Origin: Myxococcales bacterium
GTDB taxonomy: Bacteria > Myxococcota_A > Polyangia > Polyangiales > Polyangiaceae
DNA: 43,810 bases
Direction: 5' to 3'
Assembly: GCA_025359105.1 (NCBI GenBank)
Contig: JANYHK010000071.1
Location: 1-43,810, forward strand
The notes beneath the pieces were generated by a model. That model did no database searches. It had not been told where the DNA came from and saw only the letters and a program-made list of their open reading frames with translations. Shown here piece by piece: positions 1 through 9,970 of this stretch. Made by a program: the position numbers and the translations under genes. Numbering within the stretch: the stretch's first letter is position 1; each line of letters opens with the position of its first letter.

Positions 1-76
1 CGACGAAGCGGGCCGTGCACGCGTGCATGTTCTCGACGTGGCGCTGTAGCTCGTCAACCGAGACGTCGTCGTCCAT
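1..76 (-). CDS. 5' end of an unidentified gene (partial)
   Basis: An open frame reads leftward from an ATG at 76 to the window edge, giving about 25 residues that begin MDDDVSVDELQRHVENMHAC. The acidic start and the regular His/Glu/Leu pattern look like a real helical N-terminus, but I do not recognise the family. The gene continues outside the window, so product and length cannot be judged. It diverges from the plus-strand gene at 244. A more AT-rich patch at about 96-127 lies between them. What else it could be: a chance frame, since only 25 codons are visible. Confidence 0.4.
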   Translation of the reverse strand, partial: MDDDVSVDELQRHVENMHACTARFV

Positions 77-95
77 GGCCGGATGGTAGCGCAGC

Positions 96-127
96 GCTAT
101 ACCAGACGCGGCGCGTCACGATTTCAA
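96..127 (-). promoter_or_regulatory. possible sigma-70-like promoter for the leftward partial gene
   Basis: Read on the minus strand, TTGAAA (127-122) and TATAGC (101-96) resemble -35 and -10 boxes about 20 bases ahead of the ATG at 76. The spacer is 20 bases, longer than the usual 17, so the call is weak. The patch stands out because it is much less GC-rich than its surroundings. The TATAGC box lies in a small inverted repeat, TAGCGC-A-GCGCTA. Confidence 0.2.
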
Positions 128-243
128 ATTAGGACAGTGCCTCACGGGACACCCCTCGCACCGTCCGGGACGGTCGCCCGCGGCGTCCGTCTCGCGAATC
201 TTCGCCGTTCACGCGTGGCACGCACCGTGAAACGCGGGGGGGC

Positions 244-1188
244 ATGCGCAATCCCGTTGTCCGCCTCGCCGCACTCTTCTGGCTCGTCGTCGCGTCGCTC
301 TCGCCGGCCCGCGCGCGCGCCGACTGGCCCGTCGATCACGAGCTCGATCGCGAAGATCTCGTCGTGACGGGCGCCCGGCGCGCGGGCTCGTCCGATCTAC
401 GGGGGAGGAGCTGGATCTCCCTTGCCGCGTTCGAAAGCGTCTTCTCCCACCGGCGTGACTTCGGCGTCCTCGCGGTCGTGGGCATCGCGCTCGATCGCAT
501 CGCGACGGGTCCCGTCCACGCGCTCACCGACCGTCCGACTCCGACCCCGACGCCGACGCCGACGCCGACCCCGACCCCGACTCCGACCCCGACGCCGACC
601 CCGACCCCGACCCCGACTCCGACTCCGACTCCGACCCCGAGGCGCGCTCCGACCTTCCAACTCGAGCCCTCCCTCGCCCGCGCGACCGTCGCGGCGGCGT
701 GGCGGGCGGTGGGCCTCGGCGTCGACGACGCGAAGCTCGACGCGATCGTCTCGCGCGCGCGGCAGAGCGCCGCGCTCCCGGAGACCCGTCTCCGAGCGAT
801 GCGCCTCGTGAACGCGTCGGGCCACGTCGACACGACCTCCACGTCACCCGACGTCCGCACTTACGACTCCGCCGGCGCCAACCTGTGGCTCGAGGCCCGG
901 CTCACCTGGCACCTGGACCGTCTCCTCTATGCGGACGACGAGCCGACCCTCGAGCGTGTCCGCCTCGAGCGGATCGATGCCCGGGGCCGCGTCGCCGCGA
1001 AGATCATGGAGGCGCTCTTCCAGTGGCAGCGCGCCCTCCTGGACGCGAGAGAGGCCCCCCCGGGCACGCGGGAGGAGGTCGACGCGCGCGCTCGGGTCCT
1101 CGAGGCCGAGATCGTCCTCGACGTCCACACGGCGGGCTGGTTCACCCGCGCTGCGCGCCTGGCGCCGCCCCCCCGCGGACCGACTTGA
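244..1188 (+). CDS. secreted protein with a Pro-Thr repeat tract, function unknown
   Basis: The 314-residue protein starts with a convincing signal peptide (MRNPVVRLAALFWLVVASLS, then an ARARA-type cleavage region), so it is probably exported. Residues about 98-132 are an uninterrupted run of Pro-Thr dipeptides, a likely flexible linker encoded by CCGACN hexamers. The C-terminal half is a predicted helical, charge-rich domain (Arg/Glu/Asp-rich, two Trp-containing helices) that I do not recognise. The first half, residues 30-95, is also unassigned. The gene ends 25 bases before the prfB start and may be co-transcribed with it. Start is the ATG at 244, which gives the clean signal peptide. No catalytic motif is visible. 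Confidence 0.62.
   Translation: MRNPVVRLAALFWLVVASLSPARARADWPVDHELDREDLVVTGARRAGSSDLRGRSWISLAAFESVFSHRRDFGVLAVVGIALDRIATGPVHALTDRPTPTPTPTPTPTPTPTPTPTPTPTPTPTPTPTPTPRRAPTFQLEPSLARATVAAAWRAVGLGVDDAKLDAIVSRARQSAALPETRLRAMRLVNASGHVDTTSTSPDVRTYDSAGANLWLEARLTWHLDRLLYADDEPTLERVRLERIDARGRVAAKIMEALFQWQRALLDAREAPPGTREEVDARARVLEAEIVLDVHTAGWFTRAARLAPPPRGPT
535..640 (+). repeat. hexanucleotide CCGACN tract coding for (Pro-Thr)n
   Basis: About seventeen tandem copies of CCGACN (N mostly C, G or T) lie in frame within the secreted-protein gene. A hexamer repeat changes length without breaking the reading frame, so it can vary the linker length by slipped-strand mispairing. Third positions vary, which suggests selection on the peptide rather than very recent DNA expansion. 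A related tract lies at 40210-40312 in an unrelated gene. Confidence 0.85.
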
Positions 1189-1213
1189 CCGCGCACGGCG
1201 GTGGCGGTACTTC

Positions 1214-2363
1214 ATGCGCCAAATGCTCTCCGAATCACGGGAAACGCTCGCAGACCTCCAAAGGCGCCTCACGGTGCTAAGGGGGCATCTTTGACCTCCC
1301 GAAGCTGAAGGAGGACATCGACAAGCTCGGCGAGCAGACGCTCGTGCCCGGGTTCTGGGAAGACTCGAAGAAAGCGCAGGCGCTCACCCGCAAGCGTTCG
1401 GGCTTCGAACGCACGGTCACGTCGTTCGAGAAGCTCTGGCGCGAGGTCGACGACGCGAAGGTCTTGCTCGACCTGGGCGCCGAAGGGGGTGACGACGCGA
1501 CCGTCGCCGAAGCCGAAGCGCTGATCCCTGCCCTCGAGCACAGCGTCCGTCAGGCCGAGCTGAACCGCATGCTGAGCGGTCCGGTCGATCACGCGAACGC
1601 GATCATCAGCATCCACCCCGGCACCGGCGGCACCGACGCCAAGGACTGGGCGGCGATGCTCCAGCGGATGTACCTGCGCTGGTGCGAGAAGCACGGCTAC
1701 AAGACCGAGATCATCGACTTTCAGGAAGGGGACGAGGCCGGCATCGACGGCGTCTCGTTCACCGTGGCCGGCGATCACGCCTTCGGCTACCTGCGGAGCG
1801 AGATCGGCGTCCACCGCCTCGTGCGCATCTCCCCCTTCGACGGCAACGCCCGGAGGCAGACGGCCTTCGCTGCCGTGGAGGTGAGCGCCGACATCGACGA
1901 CGAGGTCGACATCGTCGTGAAAGACGAAGACCTCGAAACCACGACGATGCGCGCGGGCGGCAAGGGTGGGCAGAACGTCAACAAGGTCGAGACGGCGGTG
2001 CGCATGCGGCACCTCCCGTCAGGGATCATGGTCGTGTGCCGCGCGGAGCGCTCGCAGCTGCAGAACCGGCGAATGGCCCTGAAGATGCTCAAGGCCAAGC
2101 TCTACGAGCTCGAGATGCTGAAGCGCGAGGAGCAGGCCGCGCAGTACCAGGCCGGCAAGAGCCAGATCGCGTGGGGGAGCCAGATCCGCAGCTACGTCCT
2201 CGCGCCGTACCGGCTCGTGAAGGACGTGCGCACGGCGCACGAGACGGGGAACGTCGACGCCGTGCTCGACGGCGAGCTCGATCCATTCATCGAGGCGTAC
2301 CTCCTCGCGGCGTCCGGCGGCACCTTGAAGAAGGGCGGCGTTGCAGAAGAGGCGGAGGCCTAG
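1214..2363 (+). CDS. prfB: peptide chain release factor 2, expressed through a programmed +1 frameshift
   Basis: RF2 reads UAA and UGA stop codons and triggers release of the finished peptide. The gene is in two frames: codons from ATG 1214 to CTT 1289-1291, then in-frame TGA at 1292-1294, then the +1 frame from GAC 1293 to TAG 2363. The joined product has 382 residues. SPF, the RF2 stop-recognition tripeptide, falls at about 206-208, and the GGQ catalytic motif, in [10 protein letters not shown], at about 251-253. These positions are nearly identical to E. coli RF2. The N-terminus before the shift ([10 protein letters not shown]) matches the conserved RF2 region. ATG 1223 is an alternative start. 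The next gene begins directly after the stop, so an operon with the lipoprotein and lysS is likely. Autoregulation by RF2 level follows from the frameshift site. Confidence 0.97.
1280..1295 (+). promoter_or_regulatory. prfB: prfB programmed +1 frameshift site
   Basis: The sequence is AGGGGG-CAT-CTT-TGA-C: an internal Shine-Dalgarno-like AGGGGG (1280-1285), a 3-base spacer, slippery CTT, stop TGA and a following C. It differs from the E. coli site by one spacer base. When RF2 is scarce, the slow TGA lets the ribosome slip forward one base from CTT to TTT and continue in the +1 frame. The downstream frame starting GAC 1293 is exactly the RF2 frame. Confidence 0.96.
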
Positions 2364-2936
2364 GTGCGGAGCGTGCTCCGGCTGCTCCTCTGCGCGCTGG
2401 CGTGCACGCTCACCAACGCGTGCGGCGGCGGCAACGCGGCCGACCGGCCGATCGTCATCAAGCCCCTGCCCGCGGCCCCCATCGACAAGGCCGTCGCCCC
2501 CGGCTGGGTGGCGATCGACGAGTCGGACTTCTTCGCGCGCATCCCGACCGGCTACCAGCGCCGTGACTCCGTGTCCGACGCGGGACCGGCCCTCGTGTGG
2601 GTGGCGACGAAAGACGGCGTCACCTTCACCGTGGCGCGCCGCCCCCTGGGCGCGGACGCGCAGAGCGACACCGAGCGGGCGTTCGACGCGGCCGCGACCA
2701 CCTTCTTCCGTTCGTGCCGTGGGGCGCGCGTGCGCATGGAGCACGCCGACACGCTCGAGCACAAGACGGTCACGGTGGACGGCAGCTGCGGCGCGAGCAA
2801 GCCCGCGATGGGGCAGATCCACATCCGCGGCGGCAACCTCTACGAGCTCTACATCGTGGTGGACAGCGGCGGCGCCCAAGCCGAGACCGAGGAGCTGCGC
2901 GGGTTCTTCCGCGCGTTCCGCGTGAAATCGTCGTAA
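2364..2936 (+). CDS. lipoprotein of unknown function
   Basis: The 190-residue protein has a lipoprotein signal (MRSVLRLLLCALACTLTNAC), with the lipobox LTNAC placing the lipidated Cys at 20. It is probably anchored in an envelope membrane. The mature part is a compact alpha/beta domain rich in beta-forming stretches, with two more Cys residues that could pair. I do not recognise the family. The GTG start at 2364 follows the prfB stop with no gap, which suggests translational coupling. The gene ends 19 bases before lysS. The start is fixed by the signal peptide and by that junction. Confidence 0.8.
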   Translation: MRSVLRLLLCALACTLTNACGGGNAADRPIVIKPLPAAPIDKAVAPGWVAIDESDFFARIPTGYQRRDSVSDAGPALVWVATKDGVTFTVARRPLGADAQSDTERAFDAAATTFFRSCRGARVRMEHADTLEHKTVTVDGSCGASKPAMGQIHIRGGNLYELYIVVDSGGAQAETEELRGFFRAFRVKSS

Positions 2937-2955
2937 AAGAAGCTGCGATCCCACC

Positions 2956-4646
<1,691 letters not shown>

Positions 4647-4647
<1 letters not shown>

Positions 4648-6341
4648 TGCTGACGCGAACCCAGCTCGGTACGGTCGCCGCAGTCATCGCCTTCGGCTTC
4701 GCGCTCCTCGTGTGGCGCGCGTGGGTGGACATCCGGCAAGGCCGGCGGGGTCGCTTCGCGCTCGACGTGTTCGGCGCGGTCCTGGGGATCGCCGTCGGCG
4801 TGTTCGCGTACGTCCGCTACTACGGGGGCGCGCTCGGGGTGCAGAAGCACGCCACCGTCGCCGGGCACGCGTTCTCCAACAAGGAGACGATCCTCAGCGC
4901 GGTGCTCCTCGGCGGATCGACGATCTTCGTCGTCCTCGTCATGTTCGCGGCGCTTCCCCTCGTCATGGATCGAATGGAGGGGCGCACGTTCGTCTCCTTC
5001 GTGGCGACGCGGCACGTCCGCAGCCAGAAGAGCGGCTTTTTGACGGTCATCAGCGTGCTCTCCATCTGCGGAGTCGCGATCAGCTCGTGCGCGCTCTCGT
5101 CGGTCGTCAGCGTCATGGGCGGCTTCAGCCAGGATTTGAAGCGGAAGATCCTCGGCAACAACGCGCACATCGTCATCGACACGACGAGCCAGACGGCGTG
5201 GAGCGACTCGGCGGGGGTGCTCTCCCGCGTGCGCGCGCTGCCCGGCGTCTCGGGAGCAACCCCGGTCGTTCACGGCGAAGTGATGATCTCGAGCCCGTCC
5301 AACCTCGCCGGCGTCATCGTCCGCGGGATCGACCCGACCAGCATCCGCAGCGTCATCGAGCTCGGGAACAACATCGACGTCGGCTCGTTCGACTACCTGG
5401 CCGATCCGGAGAAGCTGCGACACCTCCCGGCCGACGAGGTCATCGGCATCGGCCCCGGCGGTGAGCGCTACCTGAAGGGGGCCGATCTGCCGAGCCTCCC
5501 CGACGATCTCGATCCCATCGTGCGCGACGCGATCGCCGCGCCGCCGCTCCGCCCTGCGATCATCATCGGCCGCGAGCTCGCCAAGACGCTCCACGTCTAC
5601 GTGGGGGACGAGGTCACCCTCGTCTCGCCCCTCGGCGACCTTGGGCCGATGGGCGTCATGCCGCGCACCAAGAAGTTCCGCATCGCCGCCATCTTCTACA
5701 GCGGCATGTACGAGTACGACGCGAGCCACGTGTACACGACGATCGACGTCGCCCAGCAGTACTTCGCGACCGACGGGAAGATCAGCGCGATCGACGTCAA
5801 GGTAGAGGACGCGGAGCGCGCGGAGCTCATGACGCCGATCGTGGAGGCCGCCGTCGGCCGCAGCGAGCTGCGCGTGCGCGACTGGCGCGAGATGAACAAG
5901 AACCTCTTCAGCGCGCTGAAGCTCGAACGGTTCGCGACCTTCATCATCCTGTCCATCGCGATCATGGTCGCGAGCTTCTGCATCATCTGCACGCTGCTCC
6001 TGATGGTGACGGAGAAGGGGCAGGAAATAGCGATCCTGAAGGCGCTCGGCGCGAGCGACGGAGACGTGCGCAAGACGTTCATGACCGAAGGCGTCATCAT
6101 CGGCGCGATAGGCACGGTGTTCGGCGTAGGGACCGGCCTCGCCCTGTGCACCGGCCTCTCGTGGTTCGGGCTGCGGCTCGATCCCGACGTCTACTACATC
6201 GACCGGCTCCCCATCTCGGTGAGCGGCCTCGATTTTCTCGTCGTCGCGCTCGCGGCGCTCACGATCTGCACGCTCTCGACCATTTACCCCGCGCACGCCG
6301 CGTCGAAGCTCCGTCCGGTGGACGGGCTGCGGTTCGGTTGA
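4647..6341 (+). CDS. lolC: LolC/LolE-type ABC permease of the lipoprotein-release system
   Basis: The protein is an inner-membrane permease that, with LolD, extracts lipoproteins for transfer to the outer membrane. The LolC/E start appears only after residue 110 (FVSFVATRHVRSQKSGFLTV, then a long hydrophobic segment and VVSVMGGF). A large periplasmic domain follows, then three C-terminal membrane helices at about 430-455, 478-505 and 525-548 that form the FtsX-like region. Ahead of the core are about 110 extra residues with up to three predicted helices, absent from E. coli LolC. The GTG start overlaps the lysS stop by one base. lolD follows within 25 bases. Only one permease gene is present, so the complex may use a homodimer, or a partner may lie elsewhere. 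A MacB-like exporter is less likely given the LolD partner. Confidence 0.88.
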
Positions 6342-6363
6342 CCATGTGCTACCAGGAGGCCCC

Positions 6364-7113
6364 GTGACAGCCGAACCGAAAGTCCTCGTCCGCGCAACGG
6401 ACGTGCGGAAAGCGTTCCAGCACATGGGCCGCACCCTCGAAGTGCTGCGAGGGATCGACCTGGAGATCCGCGAGCGCGAGATCCTCGCGATCGTCGGTCA
6501 GTCGGGCGCGGGGAAATCCACGTTCCTCCACTGCGTCGGGACGCTCGACGTGCCGACGAGCGGCTCGCTCAAGGTGGCCGACGAGGAGCTCACCGGGATG
6601 TCGAACGCGCGCCTCGCGGATCTGCGAAACCGCACGATCGGCTTCGTGTTCCAGTTCCACCACCTCTTGCCCGAGTTCAACGCGCTCGAGAACGTCATCA
6701 TGCCTGGCCTCATCCAGGGGCGGAGCAAGCGCGAGATGGAGCCGCGTGGCAATGCGCTGCTCGAAGAGGTCGGTCTCAAGGACCGCATCTCGCACCGCCC
6801 GGGCGAGCTGTCCGGTGGCGAGCAGCAGCGCGTGGCCCTCGCGCGTGCGCTCATCCTCGAGCCGAAGCTCATCCTGGCGGACGAGCCGACCGGCAACCTC
6901 GACAGCGCCACGAGCGACTCGATCCACGACCTCTTCTTCGCGATCAACGAGGCGCGCGGCACCACGATCGTGGTCGTCACCCACAACAAGGAGCTCGCGC
7001 AGAGCATGCCGCGCGTCGTCACGCTGAAGGACGGCAAGGTCGAGCGGGACGAGATGCGCGGCGAGGGCTCGCGCGCCGCGAAGCCGGTGCCCGCCGCCGC
7101 AGAGACGGCCTGA
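6364..7113 (+). CDS. lolD: LolD, ATPase of the lipoprotein-releasing transporter
   Basis: This ABC ATPase drives the adjacent permease. Visible motifs are Walker A GQSGAGKST (about 44-52), the LolD-typical Q-loop region VFQFHHLLPEFNALENV, signature LSGGEQQRVALARAL, Walker B LILADEPTGNLD and the H-loop VVTHN. I chose GTG 6364 because AGGAGG at 6354-6359 sits just ahead of it. A GTG at 6346 in the same frame would place this site inside the gene. The tail after residue 225 is Ala/Pro-rich and probably disordered. The family match is strong and the neighbour supports a Lol role. Confidence 0.93.
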   Translation: MTAEPKVLVRATDVRKAFQHMGRTLEVLRGIDLEIREREILAIVGQSGAGKSTFLHCVGTLDVPTSGSLKVADEELTGMSNARLADLRNRTIGFVFQFHHLLPEFNALENVIMPGLIQGRSKREMEPRGNALLEEVGLKDRISHRPGELSGGEQQRVALARALILEPKLILADEPTGNLDSATSDSIHDLFFAINEARGTTIVVVTHNKELAQSMPRVVTLKDGKVERDEMRGEGSRAAKPVPAAAETA

Positions 7114-7197
7114 CGCCGGCATACACCGCCCCACCGGAACGCGCCGCCGAACACGCAAGCGCGGGCCGCGCGGACGCGCGGGAGTAGGCTGGAGGGG

Positions 7198-8466
7198 ATG
7201 GCCCTGGCGTTGTCGGAGACCGCGAAGCGGAGGGTCCGGCTCGCGCTCGTTTTCCTGGCGGCGTTCGGTGTGCAGTTCCTCCTGCGAAAGGGGCTGCTGT
7301 CCGGGGTGCCGCTGCCGCGAGGGATGCTCTACCCGCTCGTCATGGGGTACGGGATCACGCTCTACGTCTCGATGCTCATCGTCATCCTGTCGTTCGTTGG
7401 TCGCGCGCTGGGAATGAGGAAGGGCTCGTGGGCGCTCGCGGGGCGCTACCTGCCTACGCTCGTGCACAAAGTGCTGCACTGGGTCCCTGGCGGGCTGTGG
7501 TTTCTCTTCACGGGCGTGCTCCTCGTGAAGCGCTCGCTGCCGGCGCTCTTCACGGGGCACGCCCCTGCGTGGCTCTACGGGCAAGAGGCCGGTGCGCTCC
7601 TCGCCGCCCTGGGAATGACGGCGCTCGCGCGCTTCGCGATCAAGCGCGCGACGTCGGCGAAGATCGAGGCGGAGCCGCCGTCAGCTCCCCTCGATCCCAC
7701 CGAAACCATATTCTCCGCGGTCGCCGTGACGAACACGACGCGGTCCCTCGTCGTGCTCCTCGCGATCCTCCCGGTCGCGTTCGTGACCGCGATGATTCAA
7801 ATCGTGAGCATCGGCCAGGCCGGCGTCGCCGCGGCGGTGGCCGCGTACGTCGCGACCACGTTCGGATCGATCGCGGTCCTCCGTCGCGTTTCGCGCATCA
7901 AGGTCGGCATCGACGGCGTGTACGTCATGGGCTCGGGCCCCGCGAGGTTCTACGCGTGGTCGAGCGTCGACGCCGTGAAGTTCGAGGGCGTCGACATCGT
8001 CCTTCGGCGGCGCGACAAGGTCGTGCTGCGGCTGCAGCTGCACGACACCGAGAGATCGCAGAGCGACGCACTCGTGGCTCGGTTCGCCGAGGCGATGGCC
8101 AACGCGGAGCGCGCCCGGAACGACGCATCGCACGTCCACGCGGCGCATGCCGTGAGCGCCGCCGCCGCGGGCAACGATCGCTTCCTCGCCTCGACGCACG
8201 GCGCGTCGGACTACCGCCAGGCGGCCGTGCCGCGCGAGCAGCTCTGGGAGGTCGTCGAGGGCGCCGCCGCCGAGCCCTCCGCGCGCGTCCTCGCCGCCGA
8301 AGCGCTCGCGACGACCGCGATGGACCGAGACGAGCGCGCGCGCCTGCGCGTGGCCGCCGAGCACTGCGCGGAGCCGAAGGTCCGCGTAGCGCTCGAGCAG
8401 CTGCTCGACGACGACGACGCGGTCGCCGCCGCGGACGAGAAAGTGCGCCCCCTCACGTTTGGGTGA
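7198..8466 (+). CDS. integral membrane protein of unknown function
   Basis: The 422-residue protein has about six predicted membrane segments: near 13-30, 45-68, 92-112, 128-146, 183-208 and 210-226. A soluble C-terminal half follows. Residues about 230-300 form a beta-rich module (VGIDGVYVMGSGPARFYAWS and on to LRLQLHD) that looks like a small PH-like or DUF-type domain. Residues 345-410 form an Ala-rich helical region with HEAT-like spacing. I do not recognise the family. A strong GGAGGGG lies directly ahead of the ATG at 7198. The gene follows lolD after 84 bases and could be the last gene of that run. Its stop faces the lipoprotein gene on the other strand. Confidence 0.82.
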   Translation: MALALSETAKRRVRLALVFLAAFGVQFLLRKGLLSGVPLPRGMLYPLVMGYGITLYVSMLIVILSFVGRALGMRKGSWALAGRYLPTLVHKVLHWVPGGLWFLFTGVLLVKRSLPALFTGHAPAWLYGQEAGALLAALGMTALARFAIKRATSAKIEAEPPSAPLDPTETIFSAVAVTNTTRSLVVLLAILPVAFVTAMIQIVSIGQAGVAAAVAAYVATTFGSIAVLRRVSRIKVGIDGVYVMGSGPARFYAWSSVDAVKFEGVDIVLRRRDKVVLRLQLHDTERSQSDALVARFAEAMANAERARNDASHVHAAHAVSAAAAGNDRFLASTHGASDYRQAAVPREQLWEVVEGAAAEPSARVLAAEALATTAMDRDERARLRVAAEHCAEPKVRVALEQLLDDDDAVAAADEKVRPLTFG

Positions 8467-8486
8467 AACGTGAGCGAAGCTCCGCG

Positions 8487-8906
8487 CTACTTCGTCTGCG
8501 GTGCGCCGGGCAGGCAGAAGCCCGTCATCGTGTTGCACTGCGCGCCGGAGATGCAGTCGTTCTGCGTCTGGCAGGGGAACGCGCATTTTCCGTACTGCGT
8601 GTTGCAGTGCGCCAGGCCGCAGCCCGAGTCGTTCTGGCAGGGAAGCGCCATCGCGTTGGGCGTCGCGAGCCCGCCGCCCGCCGCAGGGCCAGGAGCAGGG
8701 CCGGGATTCATCGTCGGGGCCGGAGCCCCGGTGGGCTGCGGCTGCGGGTAACCCCCACCGCCGCCGTAGGGCTGCGGCTGCCCGCTGTTGACCATGGTGC
8801 CGGGCGGCGGCTGCGCGGTGTTCGGTTGCGGGGTCTCATCCTTTTTTGCACACGCCGCGATCAGGATGGCAACGGCCGCGAAGGAAATGAGCGTCTTGCG
8901 ATTCAT
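8487..8906 (-). CDS. small Cys-rich lipoprotein
   Basis: The 139-residue protein carries a clear lipoprotein signal (MNRKTLISFAAVAILIAACAKK), with lipidated Cys 19. A Pro/Gly/Gln-rich spacer runs from about 27 to 85. The C-terminal module has eight Cys residues in a repeated C-x(5)-C type pattern (PCQNDSGCGLAHCNTQYGKC and a second similar half), which should form disulfides outside the cytoplasm. Such short Cys-knot tails are common in myxobacterial surface lipoproteins, but no function can be assigned. It lies downstream of cdaR on the same strand after 133 bases, so it may have its own promoter. Confidence 0.83.
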   Translation of the reverse strand: MNRKTLISFAAVAILIAACAKKDETPQPNTAQPPPGTMVNSGQPQPYGGGGGYPQPQPTGAPAPTMNPGPAPGPAAGGGLATPNAMALPCQNDSGCGLAHCNTQYGKCAFPCQTQNDCISGAQCNTMTGFCLPGAPQTK

Positions 8907-9039
8907 GGTGACCTCGTAGGGAAGTTGCTGACCGGGGCGAAGGGTAGCGCGTTCCGGGCCCCGGCGTATCGATCGTCTAGACCTCCTCGGTCTCCTCGCG
9001 CCGGGGCGACGTCCGCGAGATCTGCGGTATACCGGACCG

Positions 9040-9963
9040 CTACCAGCGCGCGATGACGGTGCTGGGCGTGATGTGCGCCTCGCACTTGTCGACGCTCACC
9101 TCGACGGGCAAAGTCATGCTGCCGGTCGGCTCGTGCGACTTGACCTCGACGCGAGGGACGACTTGCTCTGGCCGGAGCGCGCGGAGGACCTCGGGCGGGC
9201 ACACGAGGCGCACGTCCACCTCGGCGGGCTGCGTCTTGCCCTTCGGGGGGCCGACGACGGCGACCGCGAGCTTGGTGAACGGCCGTTCCACGATCTCACG
9301 TGTGATCTCGAGCGCGACCTTCACGCTCGGCACGTCGTAGGAGAGCTGCGCCTGCGGCTTGTCGATCGCGAGCTGCTTCGACACGATGCCTTCACCGAGG
9401 CCGTTGACGTCGAACGCCTCCGCGCGCGCGAACTGCAGCGTCATCACCGCCGTCTTCGGGCCCTTCACGCGCACGTCGTGCGGCTCGGGCTTGGGCGCTC
9501 CCTTCACGACATACCCCGGCGCCGGCGTCCCGACGACGGAGACCTGGATGGGGACGTCGCGCTCGACGCGGTCCTCCCAGACGAGATCGATGGCCGGCGG
9601 GTCGACCTGCTCGACGTGCACGCCGGGCGGCAGCCGGATCGACGCCGGGTCGATGGGCACGCGCTTCTCGCTGCCGGTGCGCGCGTCGATCTGGATCGCG
9701 CCGATGTCGCGCGCGTGCAGCTCCTCGATCGCGGCGCGGGGGCCGCGCACCGTCAGCTTGACCGACTCCTTGCTCTTGTCGACGAGGATGCGGTTCGCCG
9801 TCTCCGGCGGCAGGAGGACGTCCAGATCGACGGACACGCTCGTCTGCGCGTCCTGGCCCCCGTGGACCATCGAGTACAGGACGAGCGCGAACCCGAAGCT
9901 CAGGAGCTTCAGGTTCATGTTCTCGGTGAGCGCGGTCTTGAGGCGCTCGACTATGGTAGCCAT
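9040..9963 (-). CDS. cdaR: YbbR-domain protein, CdaR-like partner of the diadenylate cyclase
   Basis: The 307-residue protein has one N-terminal membrane helix (LKLLSFGFALVLYSMV, about 18-34). Repeated beta-rich YbbR modules lie outside the membrane, recognisable by conserved VxLxVRGP and VKGP turns at about 75 and 175. In Firmicutes CdaR binds CdaA and modulates c-di-AMP synthesis. The 7-base gap after cdaA supports the same pairing here. The start is ATG 9963. Family membership is firm. A regulatory role is inferred from the arrangement. Confidence 0.9.
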   Translation of the reverse strand: MATIVERLKTALTENMNLKLLSFGFALVLYSMVHGGQDAQTSVSVDLDVLLPPETANRILVDKSKESVKLTVRGPRAAIEELHARDIGAIQIDARTGSEKRVPIDPASIRLPPGVHVEQVDPPAIDLVWEDRVERDVPIQVSVVGTPAPGYVVKGAPKPEPHDVRVKGPKTAVMTLQFARAEAFDVNGLGEGIVSKQLAIDKPQAQLSYDVPSVKVALEITREIVERPFTKLAVAVVGPPKGKTQPAEVDVRLVCPPEVLRALRPEQVVPRVEVKSHEPTGSMTLPVEVSVDKCEAHITPSTVIARW

Positions 9964-9970
9964 CGTTTGG

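Noticed and set aside
535-640. CRISPR-like repeat
   Set aside because: The unit is 6 bases with no spacers and it lies in frame in a coding region.
1292-1294. In-frame TGA in prfB as a disabling mutation
   Set aside because: All elements of the RF2 programmed frameshift are present, and the +1 frame continues straight into RF2.
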